Assembly (NCBI RefSeq): GCF_001815985.1
Contig: NZ_KV823534.1
Coordinates: forward strand, 33,533-97,532
Source of the DNA: Corynebacterium sp. HMSC27B11
GTDB taxonomy: Bacteria; Actinomycetota; Actinomycetes; Mycobacteriales; Mycobacteriaceae
Length of the DNA: 64,000 nt
Direction of reading: 5' to 3'
Part shown: positions 16,823-24,044 of the stretch, piece after piece
Position numbering within the stretch: position 1 is the stretch's first letter
How the letters are laid out: each line of letters begins with the position of its first letter
Made by a program: the position numbers and the translations under genes
The notes under the pieces: generated by a model
Database searches by the model: none
Seen by the model: only the letters and a program-made list of their open reading frames with translations
What the model was told of the DNA's origin: nothing

Positions 16823-17731
16823 CTGCTGGAGTGCGTCTCGAACGGCGAAGGGGCTGCCCAGGCTACGGGCTGCCGCGGTGGTGTCTGAGAGCCGGCCGCC
16901 CACGTGGACGCCGACGTCTGGGCGTGGCTGGGTCAGGGTGGCAAGGACGGTTTCGTCCGTGACGTCGTCGCCCAGGAAGAAGACCACGTGCTCCGGCAGC
17001 TGGGTGCGCAGGCCCGCCACGTAGCTGCCCTTTGTTGCGGTGGCCACGCTGAGTTCCAGGATGTCGCGCCCCCAGGTGACCTGCACCGGAACCGCCGGGG
17101 TGCTGCAGGTGGCCGCGAACTCCGCCAAGCGGTGATTCGCCTGCTCCGCGGCCTCAGGGCTGGCGGCCTGCCGGGTGTGCAGGCCCACCGAGTACGGCTT
17201 GTACTCCACCCACATGCCGGGGTTGGCTGCCGCGATCTGTTCGGCGTGGCTGCCCAGCTTCTTCAACACCTGCGCCTGAGCCGAGGAAGTGGAGTTCGCG
17301 GTAGCGTCCGTGGTGCTGCCGACGGCGTCCTCGCTCGAGGTGTCGGTGCCACCCGAGAGTGAGTCCTCCGCGCCGTGGGAGCCGACCAGGCGGATATCGT
17401 CCGGGCCCGGGCTTTCGAGTACCGGTAGGCCGGTGACCGCGGAGAGTTCGCGCAGCTGGCGGCCGGAGATGATGAGCACCGTTACGCCTGGGAGCCCGGC
17501 GAGCTCGTGCAGTGCCTCCAGCGCGCCGGGGACCGCGCGCACGTCGGTGGGGGAGTCCGAGAACTCCGCCAGCGTGCCGTCGAAGTCGACCGCGAGTAGG
17601 AGCCTCTCCGCCGCCGCGAGGTAGGAGAGATCCTCCGCGCCCAGAGTGTCGGGGCCCAGCTTGTTGGGATCCTGTTCCTTGGGACGCGGTGAGTTGGGGT
17701 CCTGCGGGTTCGGGGGCAGGCTAGCGGGCAT
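16802..17731 (-). CDS. otsB: Trehalose-6-phosphate phosphatase
   Basis: Removes the phosphate from trehalose 6-phosphate made by OtsA. The 309-aa HAD-superfamily protein has a Pro-rich N-terminal extension of about 40 residues, motif I (LAVDFDGTLAEF), VLIISGRQL, GSHGAE (followed by a low-complexity Ser/Thr/Asp insert near residues 125-150), the Lys motif ATKGSYV and motif IV FLGDDVTDETV. The third gene of an otsA - lipoprotein - otsB group. Its 3' end is copied in the 38-bp tandem repeat just downstream. Confidence 0.93.
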   Translation of the reverse strand: MPASLPPNPQDPNSPRPKEQDPNKLGPDTLGAEDLSYLAAAERLLLAVDFDGTLAEFSDSPTDVRAVPGALEALHELAGLPGVTVLIISGRQLRELSAVTGLPVLESPGPDDIRLVGSHGAEDSLSGGTDTSSEDAVGSTTDATANSTSSAQAQVLKKLGSHAEQIAAANPGMWVEYKPYSVGLHTRQAASPEAAEQANHRLAEFAATCSTPAVPVQVTWGRDILELSVATATKGSYVAGLRTQLPEHVVFFLGDDVTDETVLATLTQPRPDVGVHVGGRLSDTTAAARSLGSPFAVRDALQQLAELRH

Positions 17732-17795
17732 TGGCGAGCTCCTTTAAGTGTTCTCTTCGCGGGGCCCGTGGCAGCCCCTGGGGGACGGGTACTGC

Positions 17796-18308
17796 CTAAG
17801 CGCGGGAGACCATGCTCAGCGACTTCGGGGTCTCCCACTCCGGGGCGTCCGGGTGGAATTGCTGCAGCCGCAGCGAGCGTCCACCGTCGCGGGTATAGGT
17901 CAGCGTCTGGTTCTCCATGACGTCACGAAGGCGCTCAGCGTTGCGCTCATCGCTCGGTGCGCACTGGGATTCGCCGCCGATTTCTTCGACGCTCAGCTGA
18001 CCGACCTCCAGCTGGGATTCCTTCTCCCGCCATTGCACGTCGGCCTTGAGATTCAGGCAGCCGCTGGCCCCGGTCAGGGAGTCCTCACCAATGACCAGGA
18101 AGAGGCGGCCCTCCTGGGTCTCGGGCAGATCCGCCGGTGTCTCCGAGTCCTGGTAGATGCGTGTGACCTGCCATTGGGTCCAGCCCACCGGGGATTCGGA
18201 CTCGCCGCAGGCGCTGAGCCCCAGTAGTCCGGCGGCAGCGAGGATGGCGGCACCCGCTCGGGCCGTCGTTCGGCCCCGGTGCGCTCCGCGGAAGTTTCCG
18301 AGTTCCAT
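17796..18308 (-). CDS. Putative lipoprotein with META/HslJ-like domain
   Basis: 170-aa product: basic N-terminus, hydrophobic stretch and lipobox GLSACG near residue 30, then about 130 residues. The pattern WQVTRIYQD...RLFLVIGEDSLTGASGCLNLKADV resembles the W-x(n)-GxSGCN core of META/HslJ domains, with another Cys later (SQCAPSDERN). Start at the ATG at 18308, which overlaps the otsA stop by one base, so it is probably translated with otsA. A gene for a small membrane protein in the same place is known in related corynebacteria. Function unknown; cell-envelope location predicted. Confidence 0.7.
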   Translation of the reverse strand: MELGNFRGAHRGRTTARAGAAILAAAGLLGLSACGESESPVGWTQWQVTRIYQDSETPADLPETQEGRLFLVIGEDSLTGASGCLNLKADVQWREKESQLEVGQLSVEEIGGESQCAPSDERNAERLRDVMENQTLTYTRDGGRSLRLQQFHPDAPEWETPKSLSMVSRA

Positions 18309-19861
18309 CACTGTTCCTCCCCACCCGGGGACGTCGCGTCTGTGCGCAGTTCGGCCAGGAAGCTGTCCGCCCAGCGGTCGACGTCGAACTCGCGGACGTT
18401 CTCCCACATCTTCCGCATCCGCGCCCGGCGATCCGAAGGCTTGGAGGTCGCCGCCGCGAGGATGGTCTGCGAAAGTTGGGTTTTATCGTAAGGGTTGCAC
18501 ATGAACGCGCTGGTCAGCTGCGTGGCCGCACCCGTGAACTCCGAGAGCACCAGGGCACCCGTGCCATCCGAGTGGCAGGCTACGTACTCCTTGGCCACCA
18601 GGTTCATCCCGTCCTTCAGCGCGGTGACCAGCATGATATCCGCCGCCAGGTACAGCGCCACCAGCTTCTTGAAGGACTGGTTATTGTGCACATAGCTGAC
18701 CACCGGCCGGCCCATCGAGCCGTGCTTGCCGTTGATTCGGGAGACGATGCGCTCCACGTCCTTGCGGGTGGCCTGGTAGTCCTCCAGTCGCTCCCGCGAG
18801 GGGGTGGCCACCTGCACCATCGAGATGTCCTTGGCCTTGAGCCCGTGCTTCTTCAGCTCACCGGAGTCCAGCAGCTCCTCAAGAGCCAGCAGGCGCTGCA
18901 CGATGCCCTTCGTATAATCCAGCCGGTCCACCCCGGCCATCAACACCTTCGGTGAGCCCAACTGCTGGCTCAAGTGCTGCGCTTTGGCCAGCGTCTCTGG
19001 CTGCTGGGCCTGTAGTTCGACGGCGGCGGAGTCCAAGGAAATCGGAAACACCCCGATGCGGGCTACATGCTCCTGAGCCTTGCCATCGACCTCGGCCGGA
19101 GCTTCGGCTGCGGCAGTACCGGTCGTCGAGGGATTCATGGTGCACCAGCCGATGACGAAGTTCTCCTCCGGGAGGCGGGCACCATTGACGAACTCGGCGT
19201 CGGTGGGGTCGTCGTAATGAACGTCGAAATCCAACGCGCGGAGCGTATGCAGGAAGTTCCGGGCGCTGTCCTGGGTCTGGAAACCGATGAGATCCGCGCC
19301 GAGCGTGCCAGCCAGCACCTCGCGGCGCCACGGAAGCTGGCGGAACAGCTCCGGGGCGGGGAAGGGGATGTGGAGGAAGAAACCAATCTTCAGATCCGGG
19401 CGCGCCTCGCGGATCATGCCGGGAACCAGGTGCAGCTGATAATCCTGCACCCACACCGTCGCACCGGGCGCGGCCTCCTTGATCGCCTTATCGGCAAAAC
19501 GGCGGTTGACAGCGTGATAGCTGGCCCACCAGGAGCGCTTATAGCGCGGATGCACAATCAGGTCGTGGTACAGCGGCCACAGCCCCGCATTGGAGAAGCC
19601 CTCGTAGAACTCCTCGTAATCCGTCTCGGAGAGATTCACCGGGATCAGGTCGATGCCGGTCTTCTTGCGCGGAGGCATCTCCTTGGACTTGACCTTCTTG
19701 GTCGTCCCCGGCCAGCCGATCCACGCGCCGTTATTGTGCTGCAGCACCGGCTTGAGCGCCGTGACGAGCCCGCCCGGGGAGGCGACCCACTTATCGTCGA
19801 TCCGGTCGACGGGCAGACGGTTGGCGATAACAAGAAAATCCGAACCACCGTCGGTGGCCAT
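18308..19861 (-). CDS. otsA: Trehalose-6-phosphate synthase
   Basis: GT20 glycosyltransferase that joins UDP-glucose (or another NDP-glucose) and glucose 6-phosphate. The 517-aa product has FLVIANRLPVDR with the downstream SPGGLVTAL motif, WIGWPG, VWVQDYQLHLVPGMIR, KIGFFLHIPFPAPELFRQLPWR, DRLDYTKGI and ALKDGMNLVAKEYVA. AGGAGG precedes the ATG. Together with otsB it forms the OtsAB trehalose route, which in this group supplies trehalose for mycolate carriers and osmoprotection. Confidence 0.96.
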   Translation of the reverse strand: MATDGGSDFLVIANRLPVDRIDDKWVASPGGLVTALKPVLQHNNGAWIGWPGTTKKVKSKEMPPRKKTGIDLIPVNLSETDYEEFYEGFSNAGLWPLYHDLIVHPRYKRSWWASYHAVNRRFADKAIKEAAPGATVWVQDYQLHLVPGMIREARPDLKIGFFLHIPFPAPELFRQLPWRREVLAGTLGADLIGFQTQDSARNFLHTLRALDFDVHYDDPTDAEFVNGARLPEENFVIGWCTMNPSTTGTAAAEAPAEVDGKAQEHVARIGVFPISLDSAAVELQAQQPETLAKAQHLSQQLGSPKVLMAGVDRLDYTKGIVQRLLALEELLDSGELKKHGLKAKDISMVQVATPSRERLEDYQATRKDVERIVSRINGKHGSMGRPVVSYVHNNQSFKKLVALYLAADIMLVTALKDGMNLVAKEYVACHSDGTGALVLSEFTGAATQLTSAFMCNPYDKTQLSQTILAAATSKPSDRRARMRKMWENVREFDVDRWADSFLAELRTDATSPGGEEQ

Positions 19862-19915
19862 CGTGCCTCCTGAAGCGCTTCCTAGGTGCCGATTATGGCA
19901 CCAAGTGTACGCGGA

Positions 19916-20299
19916 CTACTGGGCCTTCTTCGTGGCCTTTTTCGTCGCCTTCTTAGCGGCCTTCTTGGTGCTCTTCTTCGCAGCCTTCTTCGTAGCCTTC
20001 TTGGTCGCCTTTTTCGCAGCCTTCTTGGTGCTCTTCTTGGCGGCCTTCTTTGCAGCCTTCTTCGTGGTCTTCCGGCTAGCCTTCTTCGTGGCGGCCTCGT
20101 TGGCCTCCAGCTCTTCGACGACCTTGCGGTGGATCAGGCCATCCGGCTCGACACCCAGCATGCTCATCAGGGTCACGCCGTCCAGGAAGTCCTCGGCATA
20201 GGTGGCAACGATCCGCTGGGCGGCGAGAGCGGTTTCCACCGGTACGGCGTGCAGAGACTCGGCGCTAGCTGGACGATTGTCTGTGACCTTTGGGGGCAC
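19916..20299 (-). CDS. Lysine/alanine-rich histone H1-like protein
   Basis: 127-aa product with two parts: an N-terminal half of about 75 residues with no recognised family (PASAESLHAVPVETALAAQRI..., an acidic helical pattern), and a C-terminal tail of about 55 residues made almost only of K, A, T and S in KKAAKK/KKATKK units, as in histone H1, HctA-like and mycobacterial HupB tails. The tail should bind DNA or RNA through charge. Start at the GTG at 20299 is preferred since AGAGG lies six bases before it; an ATG at 20305 abuts that site. Encoded between otsA and thrE. Role in nucleoid or ribosome organisation is inference. Confidence 0.75.
   Translation of the reverse strand: MPPKVTDNRPASAESLHAVPVETALAAQRIVATYAEDFLDGVTLMSMLGVEPDGLIHRKVVEELEANEAATKKASRKTTKKAAKKAAKKSTKKAAKKATKKATKKAAKKSTKKAAKKATKKATKKAQ
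19921..20040. repeat. 60-bp tandem duplication inside the lysine-rich gene
   Basis: Bases 19921-19980 and 19981-20040 align end to end over 60 bp with roughly ten mismatches, encoding two copies of a 20-residue block of KKAAKK, KSTKK and KKATKK units. Confidence 0.85.
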
Positions 20300-20393
20300 T
20301 GGCATCCTCTTTCACGAAAACTCTTGAACTGGCGGTGGGCTTTGACGGTGAATCAAAAACTCGTTGCCTGGTAACGGGCCTATTCTACGCTAA

Positions 20394-22064
20394 TCAGTCC
20401 CGGCCGTGTTCGGAGCCCGCAGCTGAGCCACCGTCGCCGGCCAGCCCCTGCTGGGCCGAGGAATCGACCTGCTCTTGCGGTTGCTGTTGTGCCTGCTTCT
20501 CGCTCTCCCGGATCTTCGCGAGCTTGCGGCGTTGCCTCGTCCGCAGCAGGGAGTCGATGCTCCACAGGGATCGGGTGCCCTCCCGCTTGCGGCTCATCCG
20601 CGGCACCGAGCGGTCCATAGGGTGCTGGTCCAGGGGGTGTGCCGCATGGTTGCCGTGCCGGCGCCGCGGTCGGCGTTCGCGCACCGCAATGCGGGGGCGG
20701 CGCAGGCCGTACTCCCGATGCAGGATGCGGGGGCGGCGCAGGCGGCGGGCCACCCACTCGCCGAAAACCACGCCGGCGGCCAGCGTCGTCGCCGTCGCCG
20801 CAGCCAACGCCAGGTTCGACATACCGATGACCAGCTTGTCCTGCAGGATCGAGGACATCCCCCGGTACAGCGCCAGGCCGGGCAGGAAGGGGGTGATGCC
20901 CGCCGCCGCGGTGATCTGCGGCGGCACCATGTACCGGCGGGAGAGCAGACCACCGGTCATGCCCACCAGAATCGCAGCGGCCGCAGCTGGCATCATCGTG
21001 GAGCTCTCTGCCAGCGCCTGGACGATATTGTGCGCGATGGAGGCCACCAGTGCCGTGGCGGCGGCGACCACCGTCGCGCGCCGCTCCGTAAAGCAGGCGA
21101 GGCAGAAGAAGACCGTCGCCGCCGCGCCCGAGAGCACACGCACCGTCGTCCCACCGAGTACGCCTGAGGTGGTGGACACGTCCAGGGGTGTCATGTCGAT
21201 GCCGACCATGTGGACGAACTGCAGGGCCGCGCCGATGCCGGCGATGATCGCGCCCGTGTTCAGCACGGTCTCGAAGAAGCGGGCAGAGGCAGTGACCGGC
21301 GCCCCCGTCACCGCGTCCTGGAGCGCCTGGACCAGCGTCAATCCCGCCAGCTGCGCGACGATACAGGACGCCACCACCAGTGAGGGAGGGAAGTACCAGC
21401 CACGCTCCGTCGCGAATTGCGTGACCACCGCGGCGGGCAAAACCGCGATGAAGCCGCCTAGGAAGTTCTGGTAGAACTCCGGCAGCGACTTCGACGCCAA
21501 CCACGCGGTTGAGAACATGATGAACAGGGTCGTGATCGTCGCGACGAAAGCGACGGCGTAGCCACCGCCCAGCAACAGGGCGATGGAGAAGGCGAAACCA
21601 CCCCAGGAGAGCAAAGCCCAACGGGTGCGGAACGGCAGCGGGCTGCGCTCGATCTCGGCGAGAATCTGCTCCGCGGTATCCAGCGGGGTGGCGCCCGCGA
21701 TGATGGAACGCACCAGCCGGTCGATCTCCGTGAGGCGGGAAAAGTTCGTGCTCAGGGTCTTCACGACCCGGAAGGCAGACACGGGGCTGCGGGACTCGTC
21801 GTTGTGGGCGTACACGGTGATGGTGTTCAGCGTGATGTCCACGTGCGTGTAGTGCAGGCCATACGCGGCGGCGATCGCCTTGATCTCCGCCTTCGCGTCC
21901 GAGTTGCCGGTGCCGGCGGCCAGCAGTTGGTCCCCGATGCGTGCGGCAAGGTTCAGTACGCGGTGGATTTCCTCCGGGTCCGTGAGGTTCACCGGGGCCA
22001 GCGGCGTCGGCGGCGGCGCTAACCGAATCCCGTCGATGGTCGCGCGATTGCCGGTAAAGAGCAT
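20394..22064 (-). CDS. thrE: Threonine/serine exporter, ThrE family
   Basis: 556-aa membrane exporter. The N-terminal cytoplasmic half carries the ThrE pattern (APPPTPLAPVNLTD, LNLAARIGDQLLAAG, YGLHYTHVDITLNTITVYAH, TNFSRLTEIDRLVRSIIAGATP), and the C-terminal half has about ten membrane segments (GLTLVQALQDAVTGAPVTASARFFETVLNTGAI, GITPFLPGLALYRGM). The tail is basic, Gln-rich and hydrophilic. The ATG at 22064 gives the N-terminus seen in C. glutamicum ThrE from memory (ML...APPP); no clear ribosome-binding site is there, and a GTG at 22121 would add 19 residues. Confidence 0.92.
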   Translation of the reverse strand: MLFTGNRATIDGIRLAPPPTPLAPVNLTDPEEIHRVLNLAARIGDQLLAAGTGNSDAKAEIKAIAAAYGLHYTHVDITLNTITVYAHNDESRSPVSAFRVVKTLSTNFSRLTEIDRLVRSIIAGATPLDTAEQILAEIERSPLPFRTRWALLSWGGFAFSIALLLGGGYAVAFVATITTLFIMFSTAWLASKSLPEFYQNFLGGFIAVLPAAVVTQFATERGWYFPPSLVVASCIVAQLAGLTLVQALQDAVTGAPVTASARFFETVLNTGAIIAGIGAALQFVHMVGIDMTPLDVSTTSGVLGGTTVRVLSGAAATVFFCLACFTERRATVVAAATALVASIAHNIVQALAESSTMMPAAAAAILVGMTGGLLSRRYMVPPQITAAAGITPFLPGLALYRGMSSILQDKLVIGMSNLALAAATATTLAAGVVFGEWVARRLRRPRILHREYGLRRPRIAVRERRPRRRHGNHAAHPLDQHPMDRSVPRMSRKREGTRSLWSIDSLLRTRQRRKLAKIRESEKQAQQQPQEQVDSSAQQGLAGDGGSAAGSEHGRD

Positions 22065-22228
22065 GTCGCTGGCGCGTCGGGCGAACCGTGCTAGATAATT
22101 TGCCACAACCACACCGTACACAAGACCCTCTCCCGCACTTGAGGTGATGGTGGGTCTAAAAATTCGTGGGCTCTCGTGGTGGGCTGCTACTCTTTAAGCG
22201 CTCATGCCTCGTACGGGGTGTTGGGTGT

Positions 22229-22301
22229 GCCGAAGTGGCGCAATTGGCAGCGCAACGCACTTGTAATGCGTAGGTTGCGAGTTCGAGTCTCGTCTTCGGC
22301 T
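22229..22301 (+). tRNA. tRNA-Thr (anticodon TGT)
   Basis: Full cloverleaf by eye: acceptor GCCGAAG/CTTCGGC, D-arm GCGC...GCGC, anticodon arm ACGCA-CTTGTAA-TGCGT with TGT at 22262-22264, T-arm GCGAG-TTCGAGT-CTCGT (one G-U). The discriminator is T at 22301. No encoded CCA. Confidence 0.95.
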
Positions 22302-22309
22302 CAGTGAAA

Positions 22310-22336
22310 GGCTCCGGGAAACCGGGGCCTTTTTCT
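22310..22336 (+). terminator. Rho-independent terminator of tRNA-Thr
   Basis: An 8-bp stem GGCTCCGG/CCGGGGCC (one G-T pair) with a GAAA loop, followed by TTTTTCTTT, eight bases behind the tRNA. Confidence 0.85.
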
Positions 22337-22703
22337 TTATGCCTTGGCTCTTGCTCCGGGGTGCGCCCGGGAGGCCGTGCGGGTGGCGGGGATAAGTCGT
22401 TGGTGGTTTGGGGAATTCAATAAAAGGGGAGGAAGGGAGAGTGTCGGAATGGTGACTTTTCAAACAAAATAAAAATTAACTCCAGTTTTGCCCCCTATTA
22501 ACCCGAAATATAACTGCGGTTGGATAAGGGTTTCTCTAATTAGACCCAAATGGGGGATATTTATATCCCCGCTGGCACGAGACTGTTTTGGCGCTATTCT
22601 TCTGCTGTGTGTTCGCGTCGTGAAATGGCGTTAGATATTTTTCCGGCGCGGCCTTCTTTTCAGAAGTAATAATTCACCCCACGCGTAATGTGAAAGCCTT
22701 TTC
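22337..22703. other. AT-rich intergenic region before the phosphatase genes
   Basis: About 370 bases without a gene. From about 22435 to 22670 the sequence is clearly richer in A and T than the rest of the window. It contains a perfect palindrome at 22553-22570 and probably the promoter for the two phosphatase genes. No RNA gene was recognised. Confidence 0.6.
22553..22570. promoter_or_regulatory. Perfect palindrome, candidate operator
   Basis: GGGGATAT-TT-ATATCCCC is an 8-2-8 perfect inverted repeat in the AT-rich leader about 135 bases before the PAP2 phosphatase start. The size and symmetry fit a dimeric repressor site. No known regulator motif was recognised in it. Confidence 0.5.
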
Positions 22704-24044
22704 ATGCCTCAATTGACCGCAATTCGCCCGTCGCGCTCGAATAAGATCGCCGCCCGCGCGGCTGCAGCAGCCCTCGCCGCCACCCTCGCCGGCGGCATCG
22801 CCGCGAGCCCGGCAGCCACCACCGCGGCGCTCGCCGCTCCGGCCGCCTCCTCCCAGGCCGGTACCGCACCTCGAGGCAACCTGCTGCCGGAAAGCTCCGC
22901 CACCGGATCCGTCCAGCTCCCCGGCTCCTACGACCCCGCCCCCCACAACGGCGCCCCGCAGCCGCAGGCCTTCCCGGCCTCCGAGTATGGCTGGTACCTG
23001 TCGGACCTCAGCTCCCACCCTTATGGCAACTACGTCACCCTCATCGACGGCTTCAATGACCTGCGGGCCAAGCACCCGGACGTCATGAAGTCCAACCTTG
23101 ACCAGGTCGCCGAGATCAACAACAACGCCCCCGCCGCCCGGATCGCCCAGGCCCAAGAGGATGCCGCGACCTCCAAGGAAGGTGTGCTCCGCATCTTCGC
23201 CGACGCCTTCGGTGAGGAGCTCGGCGAGCACTTCCGCCAGGCGCTGAAGGAGCACCGTCTTCCCAAGACCCAGATGCTTTTCGGCGGTGCCACCGCACGC
23301 GCCGGGGGAGTGGCTTCCTCCACCTTCATTGAGAAGACCTACTACAACAACGACCGCCCGTTCGTTGCCGCCCCGGAGAGGATCACCAAGCACAACCTGC
23401 CGGGCAAGGACTTCTACAGCACCTCGAAGTCCTTCCCCTCCGGGCACACGAACCAATCCACCTGGACTACCACGCTGCTGTCCTACATGCTCCCCGAGTT
23501 CGCTCCACAGCTGCTCGCCCGCGGCGCCGAGGGTGGCTACTCCCGCGTGGTCTTGGGCGTGCACTACCCGCTGGATGTCATTGGTGGCCGCATGGTCGGC
23601 ACCGCTGCTGCCGCGGACCGAATGAACGACCCCCGCATGCGCGCCAACCTGGATGCTGCCGCCCAGGAGATCCGTGCTGAGCTCGAGTGGCGCTGCGGCG
23701 ACACCCTCGCCAACTGCGCACAGAAGCAGGCCGAGGCCGGTAAGGGTTACAACCCAGAATCCGTGGATCGCTACACCGAGTTGATGAATTACGGCTTCAC
23801 CCCGGTCTACTCCGAGTCCGCCCCGATGGTGGTCCCGCAGGCCGCGCCCGCCCTGCTGCTGGGTAAGTACCCGAACCTCTCCCACGCCCAGCGCGCCGAG
23901 ATCCTCCGCCAGACTGCCGGTCCGGCCGGCTACCCGCTGGATAAGCAGGGCCCGGAGGGTTCCTGGCAGCGACTCAACCTGGCCAAGGCTCTCAGCGCCA
24001 CGGTCACCATCTCCGACGACGGCTCCGTGGAGGTGGCTGGCTAA
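22704..24044 (+). CDS. Secreted acid phosphatase, PAP2 superfamily
   Basis: 446-aa protein with a Sec-type signal peptide (basic start, Ala-rich core, likely cleavage near residue 45 after an A-x-A site). The PAP2 phosphatase triad is complete: K-x6-RP in KTYYNNDRPF, PSGH in SFPSGHTNQS, and S-R-x5-H-x3-D in YSRVVLGVHYPLDVIGG. This arrangement is that of class A nonspecific acid phosphatases, but the protein is much longer, with a C-terminal extension of about 150 residues. It is translationally coupled to the PhoD gene (TAATG). Confidence 0.88.
   Translation: MPQLTAIRPSRSNKIAARAAAAALAATLAGGIAASPAATTAALAAPAASSQAGTAPRGNLLPESSATGSVQLPGSYDPAPHNGAPQPQAFPASEYGWYLSDLSSHPYGNYVTLIDGFNDLRAKHPDVMKSNLDQVAEINNNAPAARIAQAQEDAATSKEGVLRIFADAFGEELGEHFRQALKEHRLPKTQMLFGGATARAGGVASSTFIEKTYYNNDRPFVAAPERITKHNLPGKDFYSTSKSFPSGHTNQSTWTTTLLSYMLPEFAPQLLARGAEGGYSRVVLGVHYPLDVIGGRMVGTAAAADRMNDPRMRANLDAAAQEIRAELEWRCGDTLANCAQKQAEAGKGYNPESVDRYTELMNYGFTPVYSESAPMVVPQAAPALLLGKYPNLSHAQRAEILRQTAGPAGYPLDKQGPEGSWQRLNLAKALSATVTISDDGSVEVAG

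Noticed and set aside
22064..22121. Longer ThrE N-terminus starting at GTG 22121
   Set aside because: The added 19 residues contain atypical codons and a TATCTA -10-like element. The form beginning at 22064 fits the family better, though this is not certain.
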